A stretch of 64,000 nucleotides of DNA, taken from Heracleum sosnowskyi (lineage: Eukaryota > Streptophyta > Magnoliopsida > Apiales > Apiaceae). Where the stretch lies: the NCBI GenBank assembly GCA_030848705.1, contig CM061238.1, positions 58,939,133 through 59,003,132 of the forward strand, in the 5' to 3' direction. Of this stretch, positions 45,893 through 57,488 are shown one piece after another. A program made the position numbers and the translations under genes. The notes beneath the pieces were generated by a model that worked only from the letters and a program-made list of their open reading frames with translations, had not been told where the DNA came from and did not search any database. Positions within the stretch are counted from its first letter, which is position 1; the number at the start of each line of letters is the position of its first letter.

Positions 45893-48800
45893 TTAAGAGA
45901 AATTTAGCATACCTAGCTCACTTACTAATCTTGAGAATGTTGATTCATCAAGTGGCTTGGTAAAGATGTCTGCAAGTTGTTGTTCACTTGGAACAAAATG
46001 TAACTCCACAGTACCATTCATAACATGTTCTCTAATGAAATGGTACTTGATGTCAATGTGCTTGGTCCTAGAATGCTGCACTGGATTCTCAGTAATGGCA
46101 ATGGCACTAGTGTTGTCACAGAAGATAGGAATTTTCTCAACTCTTAATCCATAATCAAGTAGTTGATTTTTCATCCATAAAATATGTGCACAACAACTTC
46201 CAGCTGCAATATACTCAGCCTCAGCTGTGGAGGTAGAAACTGAGTTTTGTTTCTTGCTGAACCATGACACAAGCTTGTTTCCTAAGAATTGACAGGTGCC
46301 AGTTGTGCTTTTCCTATCAATTTTACATCCTGCATAATCTGCATCTGAATAACCAATTAGTTCAAAGCCAGATTCTCTAGGATACCAAATGCCAAGGTTT
46401 GGTGTTCCTTTGAGATATCTGAAAATTCTTTTAATAGCAACTAAATGGGATTCCCTACGATCAACCTGAAATCTAGCACAAAGACATGTAGCAAACATAA
46501 TATCACGTCTACTAGCTGTTAAATATAAAAGTGAGCCAACCATGCCTCTGTAACTTGAAATGTCCACAGATTTTTCCTTAGTATTCAATTCAAGTTTAGT
46601 GGCAGTAGGCATGGGTGTTTCGGCAGGAGAGCATTCCATTAAGTTAAATTTCTTTAATAAATCATGAATATATTTTGTTTGACTAATGAAAATGCCTTCA
46701 TTAACTTGCTTCACTTGGAGACCAAGAAAGTAAGTTAATTCTCCCATCATGCTCATTTCATATTTAATTTGCACAAGCTTGGCAAACTTTTGACAGTTTT
46801 TCATCTGTAGACCCAAAAACTATGTCATCTACATAAATTTGAACAAGTATAGTAGAGCCATTCACAACCCTGTGAAAAAGAGTTTTATCTACAGTACCTC
46901 TAGTGAAGTGATTCTCAAGGAGGAACTGTGAAAGTGTGTCATACCAGGCTCTAGGTGCTTGTTTCAAACCATAGAGTGCTTTGAGGAGGAAGTACACATA
47001 TTCAGGAAAATCATCATCTTCAAAACCAGGAGGTTGACTTACATACACCTCCTCTTGGAGTTCCCCATTCAGAAAAGTACTCTTCACATCCATTTGATAG
47101 ACCTTGAAATTGGCATGAGCTGCATAGGCTAGGAAAATCCTTATTGCTTCTAGTCTTGCAACAAGAGCAAATGTTTCATCAAAATCAATTCCCTCTTCCC
47201 GTGAATAGCCTTTTGCAACCAATCTAGCTTTGTTCCTTGTGACTATGCCATTTTCATCCATCTTGTTTCTGAACACCCATTTTGTGCCTATGACACTCCT
47301 GTCCTTAGGCTTGGGCACCAGCTTCCAAACATTGTTTCTCTCAAATTGGTTTAGCTCCTCTTGCATAGCTAAAACCCAATCTGGATCTAGATGTGCATCC
47401 TCAACTTTCTTTGGCTCATCTTGAGACAGAAAGCTACTATATAAACATTCTTCTTGAGTTGCTCTTCTAGTTTGGACTGTTGAAGAAACATCACCTATAA
47501 TTAGTTCAAAGGGATGATCTTTAGTCCATTTCCTTGAGGGAGGTAGATTTTCTCTTGAAGAAGTGGCTTCATGATCATGGTTGCCTTGATTGAATATATG
47601 TCCTTGAGAAACTCCCCCTGAGTTTGTTGTCCCTAATTGATCACTTCTAGAGGCATTTCTGTGACTGTCAACGGTATGACCATTTTGACTATCAACGAAA
47701 CGCTCATCCTGACTATCAACAAATCCTCCATCATGACTGTCAACGAAATGACCATTTGATCTGCCAGCAGCTATTCCTTTCAATCTCAATGCAGCAATTT
47801 CATCTTCACTGCTGCTTTCATCTGTGCTGGATACAACAACTTTAGGCTGTTTCTCAATAGCCTTGACATGATTCACTTGATCTCCTTCCTTATTCTCAAA
47901 AGAAAGACTTTCATGGAAACCTTCATCACAGAGACCTTGAATTTTGAGATCATCAAAAACAACATGTACAGATTCCATAACAATGTTGGTTTTGAGATTA
48001 TAGACTCTGTAAGCTTTCCCTGCTGCATATCCCACAAATATTGCTTCATCTGCCTTTGCTTCAAATTTCCCCAAATGCTCAGCTTGATTTCTCAGAACAA
48101 AGCACTTGCATCCAAAGACATGAAGAAAGTCCAATAGTGGCTTCTTTCTTTTGAGTAGTTGATAAGGGGTCATTCCCTTGGCCTGATTAATCAAAGAAAT
48201 ATTTTGAGTGAAGCAAGCTGTGTTAACTGCCTCAGCCCAAAAATAAGTTGGTAACTTTGATTCATCTAGCATTGTCCTTGCAGCTTCAATAAGTGTTTTG
48301 TTTTTCCTTTCAACTACACCATTTTGCTGTGGTGTCCGTGCTGCTGAAAACTCATGCAAAATACCATTTTCTTCACAGAATACCTTCATGCTTGAATTCT
48401 TGAATTTTGTCCCATTGTCACTCCTAATTCTTCTTACTTTGAAATCAGGATGATTGTTTACCGTCTTGATGTGATTGATAATGATTTCACTTGCCTCATC
48501 TTTGGAGTGCAAAAAGAAGGTCCATGTAAATCTAGAAAAATTATCAACAATCACAAGACAGTATATCTTCTTTGAAATGGACATGAAGCAACTTATGCTG
48601 TTGGGCAATTGATGACTCTGTCTTGCTTTTGAATGATGCCTTCTTTTGTTTCCCTTTTTGACAGGCATCACACAAACCATCCTTGGAGAATTCCACCTGT
48701 GGAATTCCTCTAGCAAGATCTTTCCTCACCAAATCATTCATAACTTTGAAATTCAGATGAGATAATTTCTTGTGCCATAGCCAACTTTCATCCTTGCTTG

Positions 48801-49191
48801 CCTTGCTGAAAAGACAAGTGATGGTGTCTGGACTTGTGCTACTAAAGTCAGCAATGTACACATTCCCTCTTCTGAATCCAGTCATGACCACATTGTTGTT
48901 CCCTACCTTAGAAACAACACAGGCTTCTTTTGAAAAAGTAACTAAAAATCCTTTGTCACAAAGTTGGCTGATACTAAGCAAATTGTGCTTAAGACCATCC
49001 ACCAATGCAACCTCATCTATGATGACATTCTCTTTTGAAATCAAGCCATATCCCTTAGTGTAGCCTTTGTTGTCATCTCCAAAAGCAATACAAAGGCCAG
49101 CTCTTTCCTGGAACTCTGTGAGCAGGGTAGAATCACCAGTCATGTGTCTTGAACAACCACTATCCAAGTACCAAAGATTCCTTTTATCTCC
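45893..49191 (-). pseudogene. A1 pol (broken copy)
   Basis: Minus-strand Pol homologous to A2. The first frame (49233-48544) has the protease DSG block and the integrase zinc-binding region. A deletion of 29 bases near 48584, flanked by TCAT on both sides, removes MDLFGPVNVM and with it the first catalytic Asp of integrase, and shifts the frame. The next frame (48716-46764) has the remaining integrase Asp and Glu, the linker with several motif copies, and RT through YVDDIVFGS. A two-base loss near 46795 shifts the frame again. The last frame (46816-45893) holds the RT end and RNase H. No function expected. Confidence 0.93.
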
Positions 49192-50433
49192 CTGCACACA
49201 ATAAAACCAAATCAAGTTGATTTTGGTACCCAAGTTTCCTTGGGTCCTGTTTTGTTAGCCTTTGACTTTCCTTTTAATTCATTTTTCACCTTGGGCTCAG
49301 ATTGATTTAAATCAACCTTTATCTTTGGTGTTGATTTCTGAGGGTTGCTCACATTTTCATTCACAGCATGCATAGTTGGAGGAACAAACATGTTATTCAC
49401 ATTCCATGGCATTTGAGGCACATTAAACAAATTCATGTATGGATTAGGCTCAAATGGCATGCTAGCATATGGATTCTGAAATTGTGCATATGGAGCAAAC
49501 ATGTTAGGCATAACATGCATTGTAGGCATAGAACCATTCATTGCATGCTTAGGCATTTTCACATTAGCAGTCTTCTTAACAGATTTGCAGTTAGTAGATA
49601 AATGACTAACACTTCCACAATTAACACATGTCTTTCTAGGAGCATATTTATCAGGTGTGTAATTGTTATGTTTGTTAATCCCTACTTTACCATTCCTGTT
49701 ATTCTTTTTATTTCCCTTAGCCTCAACTTGAATTTTCTCTACCTTGTCTTTCAATTACTTGTTAGACAAGTGACCTACATTAGCTTTTTCAACAGGCTTC
49801 TCAACTTTCTTTGATTTACTAGACTCACCTTGAACAAAGTTCTTAGTGACAGGACCATACTTGTTATTAAGTCTAGTGAGTTCTTCTTTTCTTTTCTTTG
49901 TCAACGAAACAGCCTGATCGGTTGATGGTTCATCTGTCAACGAAACTTTGCATTCCGTTGACATATCAACCTTCAACAAATGATCATTGTTGTTTGTTGA
50001 CTCTGTTTCTGATTCTAAGGTTTCACCAGCATACCCTAGCTTCTTTTTGTTCTTTTTTCCATGATTGCTCACAGAAAGATTCCATACCTTGAGCATTAAT
50101 GATGTTGGTAGCAACATTCCTGGAATCCTTCCATTTTGCAATCACACTTTGTTCTATTTCAAGTTGTGTTTTAAGAATTTCTTCCCTTTCTAACACTTTC
50201 TCAAGTTCCTTCTTAGCATCCCTACTAACAAACCTCATTTTCTCAAATTCAATGAGCTGTGCTTCTAACATGGCATTCCTATCACTTAAGAGCAAATTAG
50301 TCTCTTTTATTCTTGAATTCTCTTTGGTAAGTGATTTAAGAGTAACACGCAAATTATATAGTACAGTAGACATTTCATTTACTGCACTATCACATTCCTC
50401 TTTAGAAAGCTCAGAAAGATTAGTAATTGTTAC
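49192..50433 (-). other. A1 candidate intron at the gag-pol junction (1242 bp)
   Basis: Same donor and acceptor words as A2, one base longer because of the extra A in the homopolymer near 50055. Exons would still join in phase. Confidence 0.78.
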
Positions 50434-51684
50434 CTGGTTGCTTGAGGAGCTTGCTTCCTGCTCATGATTGTTAGCCATAAGAGCCAAGTTGACATACTCA
50501 ACATCATCATCAGAATCTTCACCATTACCAGCCCAATCATACTCCTGAGACATGAAAGCCTTTTCTTTTTGCTTGAGAAGTTCAAAGTATTTCTTTTTAT
50601 AGTCAACAGGCTCAAATTTCCTGTTACCCTTCTCAACCTTGGGCTTTCTGCAGTCTCCAGCAAAGTGACCAATCATTCCACAATTGAAACATTTAGACTT
50701 AGACTTTTCAATCCAGTTATTTTTGCTAGGTTGAAAGTCTCTCCTTGGTGGCCTTGCTTCTGAGTTTCTCTTGAATTTGAACTTAGAGAATTTCCTTGAA
50801 AGAAAAGCAATGTGTTCATCAATCTCATCTAAGTCATCCAAGTTGGCTGGTTCTGGTTCTTCTTCTTCTGTCATCTTGCCTTTTCCCTTGCTAACATCAC
50901 TTCTACAACTAGCTCGACTAGTTGTGGCTTTTGCAGCTTCTTCATTGTCATCTTCCAGTTGGTTCACAGATTCAATCAATGCAATAGATCCACCTTTCTT
51001 CTGTACCTTTTCAATTTCTTCATCTTGCTCCATTTCCAACTCATATGTCTTTAAAGTTCTATAAAGCCTTTCAAGAGTGTAGTCTTTGTACTCTTGAGTG
51101 TTTCTGAGAGAAACAGTCATAGGCTTCCATTCTTTTGGAAGAGCTCTAAGAAATTTAAGGTTTGAATCCTTGGTTTGATAGATCCTTCCATACAGCTTTA
51201 GTCCATTCAAAAGCTTTTGAAACCTACTAAACGTGTCATTTAGGGTTTCACCAGCTTTGAAATGAAAGTGGTCATATTGTTGTATGAGAAGTTGCATTTT
51301 GTTCTCCCTAACTTGCTCAGTTCCTTCACAGAGAGTTCTAATAGTATCCCATACTTCTTTAGAGGTTGTACAGTTTATGACATTGTCAAACATCTTTTGC
51401 TCCAAACCATTAAACAAAATGTTCATGGTTCTTTTATCTTTATGGATTTCTGCAACATCTTCAGTAGTCCATTCTGAGACAGGTTTTGGAATTTCTACAT
51501 CAGGAGCATCATCTGGCAGTCCAACTCTAGATGCAAACTTCATGGGAACGTGTGGACCTTTCTCAATGCAGTCTACATACCTCTCATCCATAGACATGAG
51601 ATGTAAATGCATCTTTACTTTCCAGTGAAAGTAATTGTCCTTATCAAGAACTGATATCTTTACACCTGCATCCTTCTTCACCAT
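49212..51684 (-). pseudogene. A1 gag (Sirevirus Gag)
   Basis: Starts at ATG 51684 (MVKKDAGVKISVLDKDNYFH). Capsid, zinc knuckle (CFNCGMIGHFAGDC), acidic stretch and coiled coil are intact to about 50055. There a run of six A instead of five shifts the frame. The spacer with STECKVSLTDEPSTDQ and the second knuckle (CVNCGSVSHLSTNC) continue in other frames, with a CAA-to-TAA stop at 49755-49757. It ends TWVPKST at 49212. Splice donor CAG|GTAACA (50434/50433) and acceptor TGCAG|GG (49192/49191) are preserved. Confidence 0.93.
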
Positions 51685-51730
51685 GGTTACTGTTTTGGTC
51701 TTGATCTTTAAACTTCTTGTATATTAGAAC

Positions 51731-51744
51731 TCGCTCTGATACCA
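51731..51744 (-). other. A1 primer binding site
   Basis: TCGCTCTGATACCA on the plus strand, that is TGGTATCAGAGCGA on the minus strand, two bases from the 5' LTR. Confidence 0.93.
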
Positions 51745-51746
51745 AT

Positions 51747-52766
51747 TGTTAATCCCAAATGACCAAACAGAATTATAGAAGGGGGGTTGAATACAATTCT
51801 AGATATTTTAAACTTGAAATAACTTTCGAAAATAAAACTGAACTTATAAAATAAAAACACAAGCACTTAAATAATTTCAGTTGGATTGTTTGATGATCCA
51901 ACTGAAGTGTTTTTATTGCGGAAATAATCTGTGATACAAAATGTACACAGCTGCTCAGTTACAAGAATGTAGAGAAGTATGCTCTCAAAGATAGCTAATA
52001 CAATCTGTTTGTTTTTCTTCTCTTACTTGTTTTAACTGCTACACTTGGTTATAAAGATTCCCAAGTTTACAATGCTATTTTTGGCTACTCTAAAGTACAC
52101 TAAAGGTAACCGCCAGTAGCTTGCTTTTCATCACTTTTGTCCAATGGTCCTTGGAGATCTTTGCTTTTGTCCTTTTGCTTATTATGATCACTCCCAAGAA
52201 CCTAATTGGAAATTGGAATGCTTCCTTATTTCCAGTGACCATTTTGATGGCTTCCAATGCAAAGTACACTTCCATATCTCCCTTTTGATATGTCAGATAA
52301 CTGTCACTATCACTTTGTCAACTATTCAGAAAAGCAATAATGATCCGTTGATAGTAGAGAGATGTGTTTCGTTGATAGCTTTATTCTTTGTTTCGTTGAT
52401 GGTATAACCCTCGTTTCGTTGATAGAGTAGTCTTCATTCCATTGATAAAGCAATCTTCATTCCGTTGACATGTCTTCACTTAGACAAAATTACAAGGCAT
52501 AATATATTTACAATTCACCAACCTATTTTGCCTATCTAGTACTTAGTCAACATGACTTAGAAAACCTATCTAATACCTACAACAAAATGCATATCAAACT
52601 ATGAAGTATTGTACAATGCAGTTGCTGCATCACTCATTCCGTTGATGAGCTTCCTGTCAACGAAACGCTGCAAAGCATGCCATTCCGTTGACAGTTACAA
52701 AATGACGTAATACAAAATCTACTAAGTGTTTTTATAATTATCATCAAGAACAACATATTCCTAACA
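51747..52766 (-). mobile_element. A1 5' LTR (1020 bp)
   Basis: Minus-strand 5' LTR matching 26648-27668. The pair delimits A1 (26119 bp including A2, about 13.1 kb without it). ACTGG follows at 52767-52771. Confidence 0.95.
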
Positions 52767-54201
52767 ACTGGTACCAAGACCAAAGAACAGGTCAATTGTT
52801 GGTACAAAGTGGATTTTCAAAAATAAGACTGATTCAAATGGTGTAATAATCAGAAACAAAGCAAGGCTAGTTGCAAAGGGGTATTCTCAACAAGAAGGAA
52901 TTGAATATGATGAAACTTTTGCTCCTTTTGCAAGACTAGAAGCCATCAGGATCTTTCTGGCTTATGCAGCTCATAAGAAATTCAAGGTTTTCCAGATGGA
53001 TGTGAAAAGTGCTTTCTTAAAAGGTGAACTGGAGGAAGAAGTATATGTTGAACAACCTCCTGGTTTCATTGATCCTAAATATCCAAATCATGTTTATAGA
53101 TTGGATAAAGCACTTTATAGACTAAAGCAAGCTCCAAGAGCCTGGTATGAAACCCTAGCTCAATTCTTATTGGAAAGTGGATTAAAAAGAGGTACTATTG
53201 ATAAAACTTCATTCTATTTGAATCATGGTAAGGATTTGCTTTTAGTTCAGATTTATGTGGATGATATCATTTTTGGGTCAACAAACAACAAGTTGTGTGA
53301 AAAGTTTTCTAAGCTTATGCAGTCAAGATACCAAATGAGCATGATGGGAGAAATGAGTTACTTTCTTGGTCTTCAAGTTAAACAGACTAATGATGGTATT
53401 TTTATCAATCAGTCAAAATATACAAGGAATTTATTGAAAAGGTTTAACATGCAAGAATGTGCTACTGCTTCTACTCATATTGCTATAGCTACCAAACTTG
53501 ATCCTGATCAAGGTACTGAGGTAGATGTAACTCACTACAGAGGGATGATTGGCTCTTTATTGTATCTCACTGCAAGTAGACCAGATATCATGTTTGCAAC
53601 CTGTCTGTGTGCAAGATTTCAAGCAAAACCTAGGGAACCCCATCTGATAGCAGTCAAAAGAATTTTTAGATATCTCAAAGGCACTCCTTCACTTGGCCTT
53701 TGGTATGCAAGGGAATCAGATTTTGGTTTGTGCGGTTATTCAGATGCTGATTTTGCAGGATGCAAGATAGACAGGAAAAGTACTTCAGGAAGTTGTCAGT
53801 TTTTGGGTGGTAGACTAGTTTCTTTGTTTAGTAAAAAGCAAAAGTCTATCTCTACTTCAACTGCAGAAGCTGAGTACATAGCTGCAGGAAGTTGCTGTGC
53901 TCAGATAATGTGGATGAGAAATCAGTTGTTAGATTATGGCTTTTCATACTCAAAAATCCCTATTTATTGTGATAACCAAAGTGCTATTGCAATGACAGGA
54001 AATCCAGTTCAGCATTCTCTTACTAAACACATCAGTATTAGATATCATTTCATAAGAGAACAGGTACTGGAAGGAACAATTGAACTGCATTTTGTTCCTA
54101 CTGATCAACAACTAGCTGATATATTCACCAAGCCACTGCCTGAAGCTACTTTCAATAAATTGGTGAATGAACTTGGAATGTTGAATTTTGAGAATTTCTG
54201 A
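52767..54201 (+). pseudogene. B1 pol, second part (RT and RNase H)
   Basis: Continues B1 pol after the A1 insertion with VPRPKN-type sequence. An open frame runs to the end of pol: the RT block FQMDVKSAFLKGELEEEVYV, YVDDIIFGS, MSMMGEMSYFLGLQVKQ, and RNase H with DADFAGCK and YCDNQSA (catalytic Asp at 53971 present). It ends LGMLNFENF, stop TGA. FAPFARLEA near 52920 and ALYRLKQAP near 53120 differ from the usual FAPVARLEA and ALYGLKQAP. Together with 24710-26647 this is one pol split by 26.1 kb. Confidence 0.94.
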
Positions 54202-54690
54202 GGAAAGCTACAAAGAGGAAATCCTGATGACTATCAAATCCTGATGGTCATTCTGCAAGGTATGTAATTTTGATCAAATCTAGATAGGATACAATCCTGA
54301 CAGGAAGTCAACTGGTCAATCCTGATGTATAGGTCAGTATTTCATTGCTTAATTTGTGCCTGATTTTTCGTCAGTTACTGATGAGAAACGTTTGAGTTTT
54401 ACTTGGACAACTGTATGCGCGCGTGTGTCACACTGATAGATATATATAGATACACATGAAAAGCGATGCAGTTATGTTTAATTACGCACGTAATTTGTCC
54501 ACTAATCATTTTTGCACAAATCATATTTTGCCACCTGTCATTGAGAGTAATATTTTGTTTTAACAAAATACATTTGATTTTCTAAATTCCTGATTACTCT
54601 CTCATCATCAGTTTTTCATCTTCTTTCTCTCTCTGTGCTCAAGAACCCTATTTTCTAAATCTCAATTCTCAAGCTTTCTATTCTGTTTTA
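54202..54690 (+). promoter_or_regulatory. SirB post-pol spacer with motif cluster
   Basis: It holds several AATCCTGATG, AATCCTGACAGG and TCAATCCTGATG words between 54220 and 54330. A TATA-like TATATATAGATAC near 54440 and a CT-rich leader before ATG 54691 follow. It corresponds in position and design to the SirA spacer, but with another motif. Confidence 0.55.
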
Positions 54691-55953
54691 ATGGCGTCTT
54701 CATCATTCATGAATAAACAGACTGTAATTAGTGGTGTTACTTTTGCCACTAATAATTTTGTAGCCGTTTTGGATCATCAGGATCTGCCCTTTGAGTTTCA
54801 TATAGTACAGGATTTACTAGCTTCAAGTCAATTGAAGTATGCTCTAACCGAACATGCAAGTGTTTCTTTTAAGTCGGTTATGCAGGTGTGGAATTCAGTT
54901 TCTTTTGATAAAGGGCATTCTGGGTTAATCCTGATGAGCTTTGAATATGATGGGGTTACTCACTATGTGACTCCTGCAATTGTGGAGGAAGCCCTGCATT
55001 TGCCTATTCTTGGTGATGTTGTTCCTGATAATGTTTCAGACTCGACTCTTTTTGAGTTTGTTACAAAATTGGGTTACAATGGGGGAAGTTAAGAGATATG
55101 GAAATCTCTTTAGGACAAAGCTGAAGAAGAAATGGAACTATTTCTTTGACACCATCAGTCGCTGCTTTCTGAACAAGACATCTAATTTTGATGCTCTACC
55201 GTCAGGATCACTCAAAATAGGGTATTCTCTTATATACTCTACTGTTTTTGATTATGGGACGTTTATTATGAAAGCTTTAAGTGATAAGAAATCAGATAAG
55301 TTAGGTTCTGTCTATTTTCTTAGATTTTTACAGTTGATATTTAATCACTTATGTCTAATGTTGTTTTTGAAGATGATGTGATTCTACCTATTTGTAGAAT
55401 TACAGAAAACAATTTGAAGTCCTTAGTCAATAGTGAAAAGGCAAATGGTTTTACAGGCAATGCCTATATTCCTAATGAGGTCAGGCTTTTCTTGAAAGAG
55501 AAAATGCCTACTTATTATGGGTCAATTTCTGATGCCATGGGGCAAGGCCAATCACACCTTGTTCCTAACCCTAGAATCCAACCTAAACAGTCAAAACAGT
55601 CAACAACCACCTCTATTGTCTCTCAAAAGACTCTAGTTGTAAAAACAAAGAAATCATCTAGAACTGATGTGTCTGGAAGGCAATCAGGTTCAAAGGATTT
55701 TTCCTCTACACCACTCACTAAAAAGAAGATAAAAGGGGGTGTACATGGGGTCCTGGTACAGAAGAAGACTGAGAAGGTTGTTGAGGCTGTTCCAGTTAAG
55801 AGGAAATTAGTTCTCAGGGATAAGACTGATTCAGAGGATGATATGCCTATATCCTCTAAGATTAAAATAGTTGAGGAAGTTGCTGATACTGCTGTTGCAG
55901 CTGTGGCACAATCTGCTCAGCCACGGAAGATAAGAAAATTGACAAAAAGCAGG
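54691..55953 (+). pseudogene. B1 downstream (env-like) ORF, 5' part
   Basis: Starts at ATG 54691 (MASSSFMNKQTVIS). Three overlapping frames (54691-55092, 54980-55381, 55351-55959) carry one protein with two frameshifts near 55085 and 55360. The N-terminal domain (YVTPAIVEEALHLPIL, then KTSNFDALPSGSLKIGYS, then KLGSVYFLRFLQLIFNHL) is a diverged homologue of the SirA domain. It is followed by a Lys/Ser/Thr-rich region (TKKSSRTDVSGRQSGSKD, SSTPLTKKKIKGG, VKRKLVLRDKTDSEDD). The A4 LTR cuts it at 55953. Confidence 0.85.
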
Positions 55954-56878
55954 TGTTAGGAATATGTTGTTCTTGATGATAATTATAAAAACACTTAGTA
56001 GATTTTGTGTTAAGTTAATTTTGTATCTGTCAACGGAATGGTATGCTTTGCAGCATCCGTTGACAGGTAGCTCATCAACGGAATGAGTCTCATCAACGGA
56101 ATGAGTAATGTAGCAATTGCACTGTACAATACTTCACTAGTTGATAGGCAATTGTTGTAGGTATTAGATAGGTTTTCTAAGTCATGTTGACTCAGTACTA
56201 GATAGGCAAAATAGGTTGGTTGATTGTAAATATAATGTGCCTTGTAATTTTGCCTAAGTGAAGACATGTCAACGGAATGGAGATTACACTATCAACGGAT
56301 TGAAGAATGTACCATCAACGGATTGAAGAATAAAGCTATCAACGGAATACATCTCACTACTACCAACGGATTACTATCACTTTTCTGAACAGTTGACAAA
56401 GTGATAGTGATAGTTTTCTAATAGATCAAAAGGTGATGTAGAAGTGTACTTTGCATTGGGAGCCATCAAAATGGTTACTGGGAATGAGGAAACATTCCAT
56501 TTACCAATTAAGTTCTTGAGTGGGATCATAATAAGCATGAAGACAAAAGACAAGATCTCCAAGGACCATTGGATAAAAGGAATGAAAAGCAAGCTGTTGG
56601 CGGTTACCTTTAGTACTTTTTAGTGTAGCCAAAAATAGCATTGTAAACATGGGATATATAACCAAGTGTAGTAGTTCATTTTATAGTAAGAAGTGAGATA
56701 GAATAATTTTGTATTAGCTTTCTTTGAAGAGCACTCTTACTCTACATTTGTAACTGAGCAACTGTGCTATATTTGTAACACAAATTATTCCCACAATAAA
56801 AACATCTCAGTTGGATCCTCAAAACATCCAACTGAAATTTTATATTTGCTTGTGTGTTTTTATTTTCTCTGTCAAGTT
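55954..56878 (+). mobile_element. A4: truncated SirA LTR
   Basis: Starts TGTTAGGAATATG and carries the usual SirA LTR contents: motif cluster 56035-56370, TATA-like site near 56655, and the hairpin with changed loop. It stops about 90 bases before the normal LTR end. SirB LTR sequence begins directly at 56879. No right-hand target copy exists because the flank is missing. It is more diverged from A1/A2 than they are from each other. Confidence 0.88.
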
Positions 56879-57439
56879 TGTTAGATCAGGATTCAATGAT
56901 CGTCAGGATCTAGACTTCAACTGATCAGGATTGCTGACGTCGTCAGGATTGCATGGTCGTCAGGATCAGAATGAATATCAGGACTGGGATCAGGATTGAT
57001 CATCAGGACTGGAAGCTGATCAGGATTCCTACTTCGAGTTATATTTGGAGCCTAGTTAAATAAGGAAGATTATTTTGTTGGTTCCTGGTTTGTAGTAATG
57101 AAGCTATCGATTATGGATAGGTTTCAATCTTTGTAATTGATTAGGACTTATCATTGATAGAGAAGCTGTGTAGTATATAAACACAGTTTTAGGATTTGGT
57201 TCAAAGAGAATAAAACGTGTAGAAGCTCTCAAGAACATAGAATTTCTTGAGAGAGTTTTTGAAAACTAGCAGCTCTCAAGAACATCAGAATTTCTTGAGA
57301 GAGTTTTGTAACAGTTTTATATCTGATTTAATAAAGCTGTTATTATTCTTTCATATTTGTGATTCATATCTTATGAAGTCGAGAATCTTATACAATTGTA
57401 TTCAGCCCCCCTTCTACAATTGTTTATTACTGGGCAACA
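56879..57439 (+). mobile_element. SirB LTR remnant shared by B1 and B2 (561 bp)
   Basis: Begins at a point equal to position 21774 of the other SirB LTR, so the first 308 bases of the LTR are missing. It includes the ATCAGGAT motif cluster (56886-57025), the TATA words near 57176 and the LTR end TACTGGGCAACA. The hairpin segment CTCTCAAGAA..TTCTTGAGAG occurs twice (57226-57253 and 57273-57301), a short tandem duplication not present in the B1 LTR. Confidence 0.9.
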
Positions 57440-57441
57440 AT

Positions 57442-57453
57442 TGGTATCAGAGA
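57442..57453 (+). other. B2 primer binding site, one base altered
   Basis: TGGTATCAGAGA; the last base differs from the usual GC ending. Confidence 0.85.
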
Positions 57454-57488
57454 AAACTGATTTAATTTTGAATCAGATACGATCTAAG

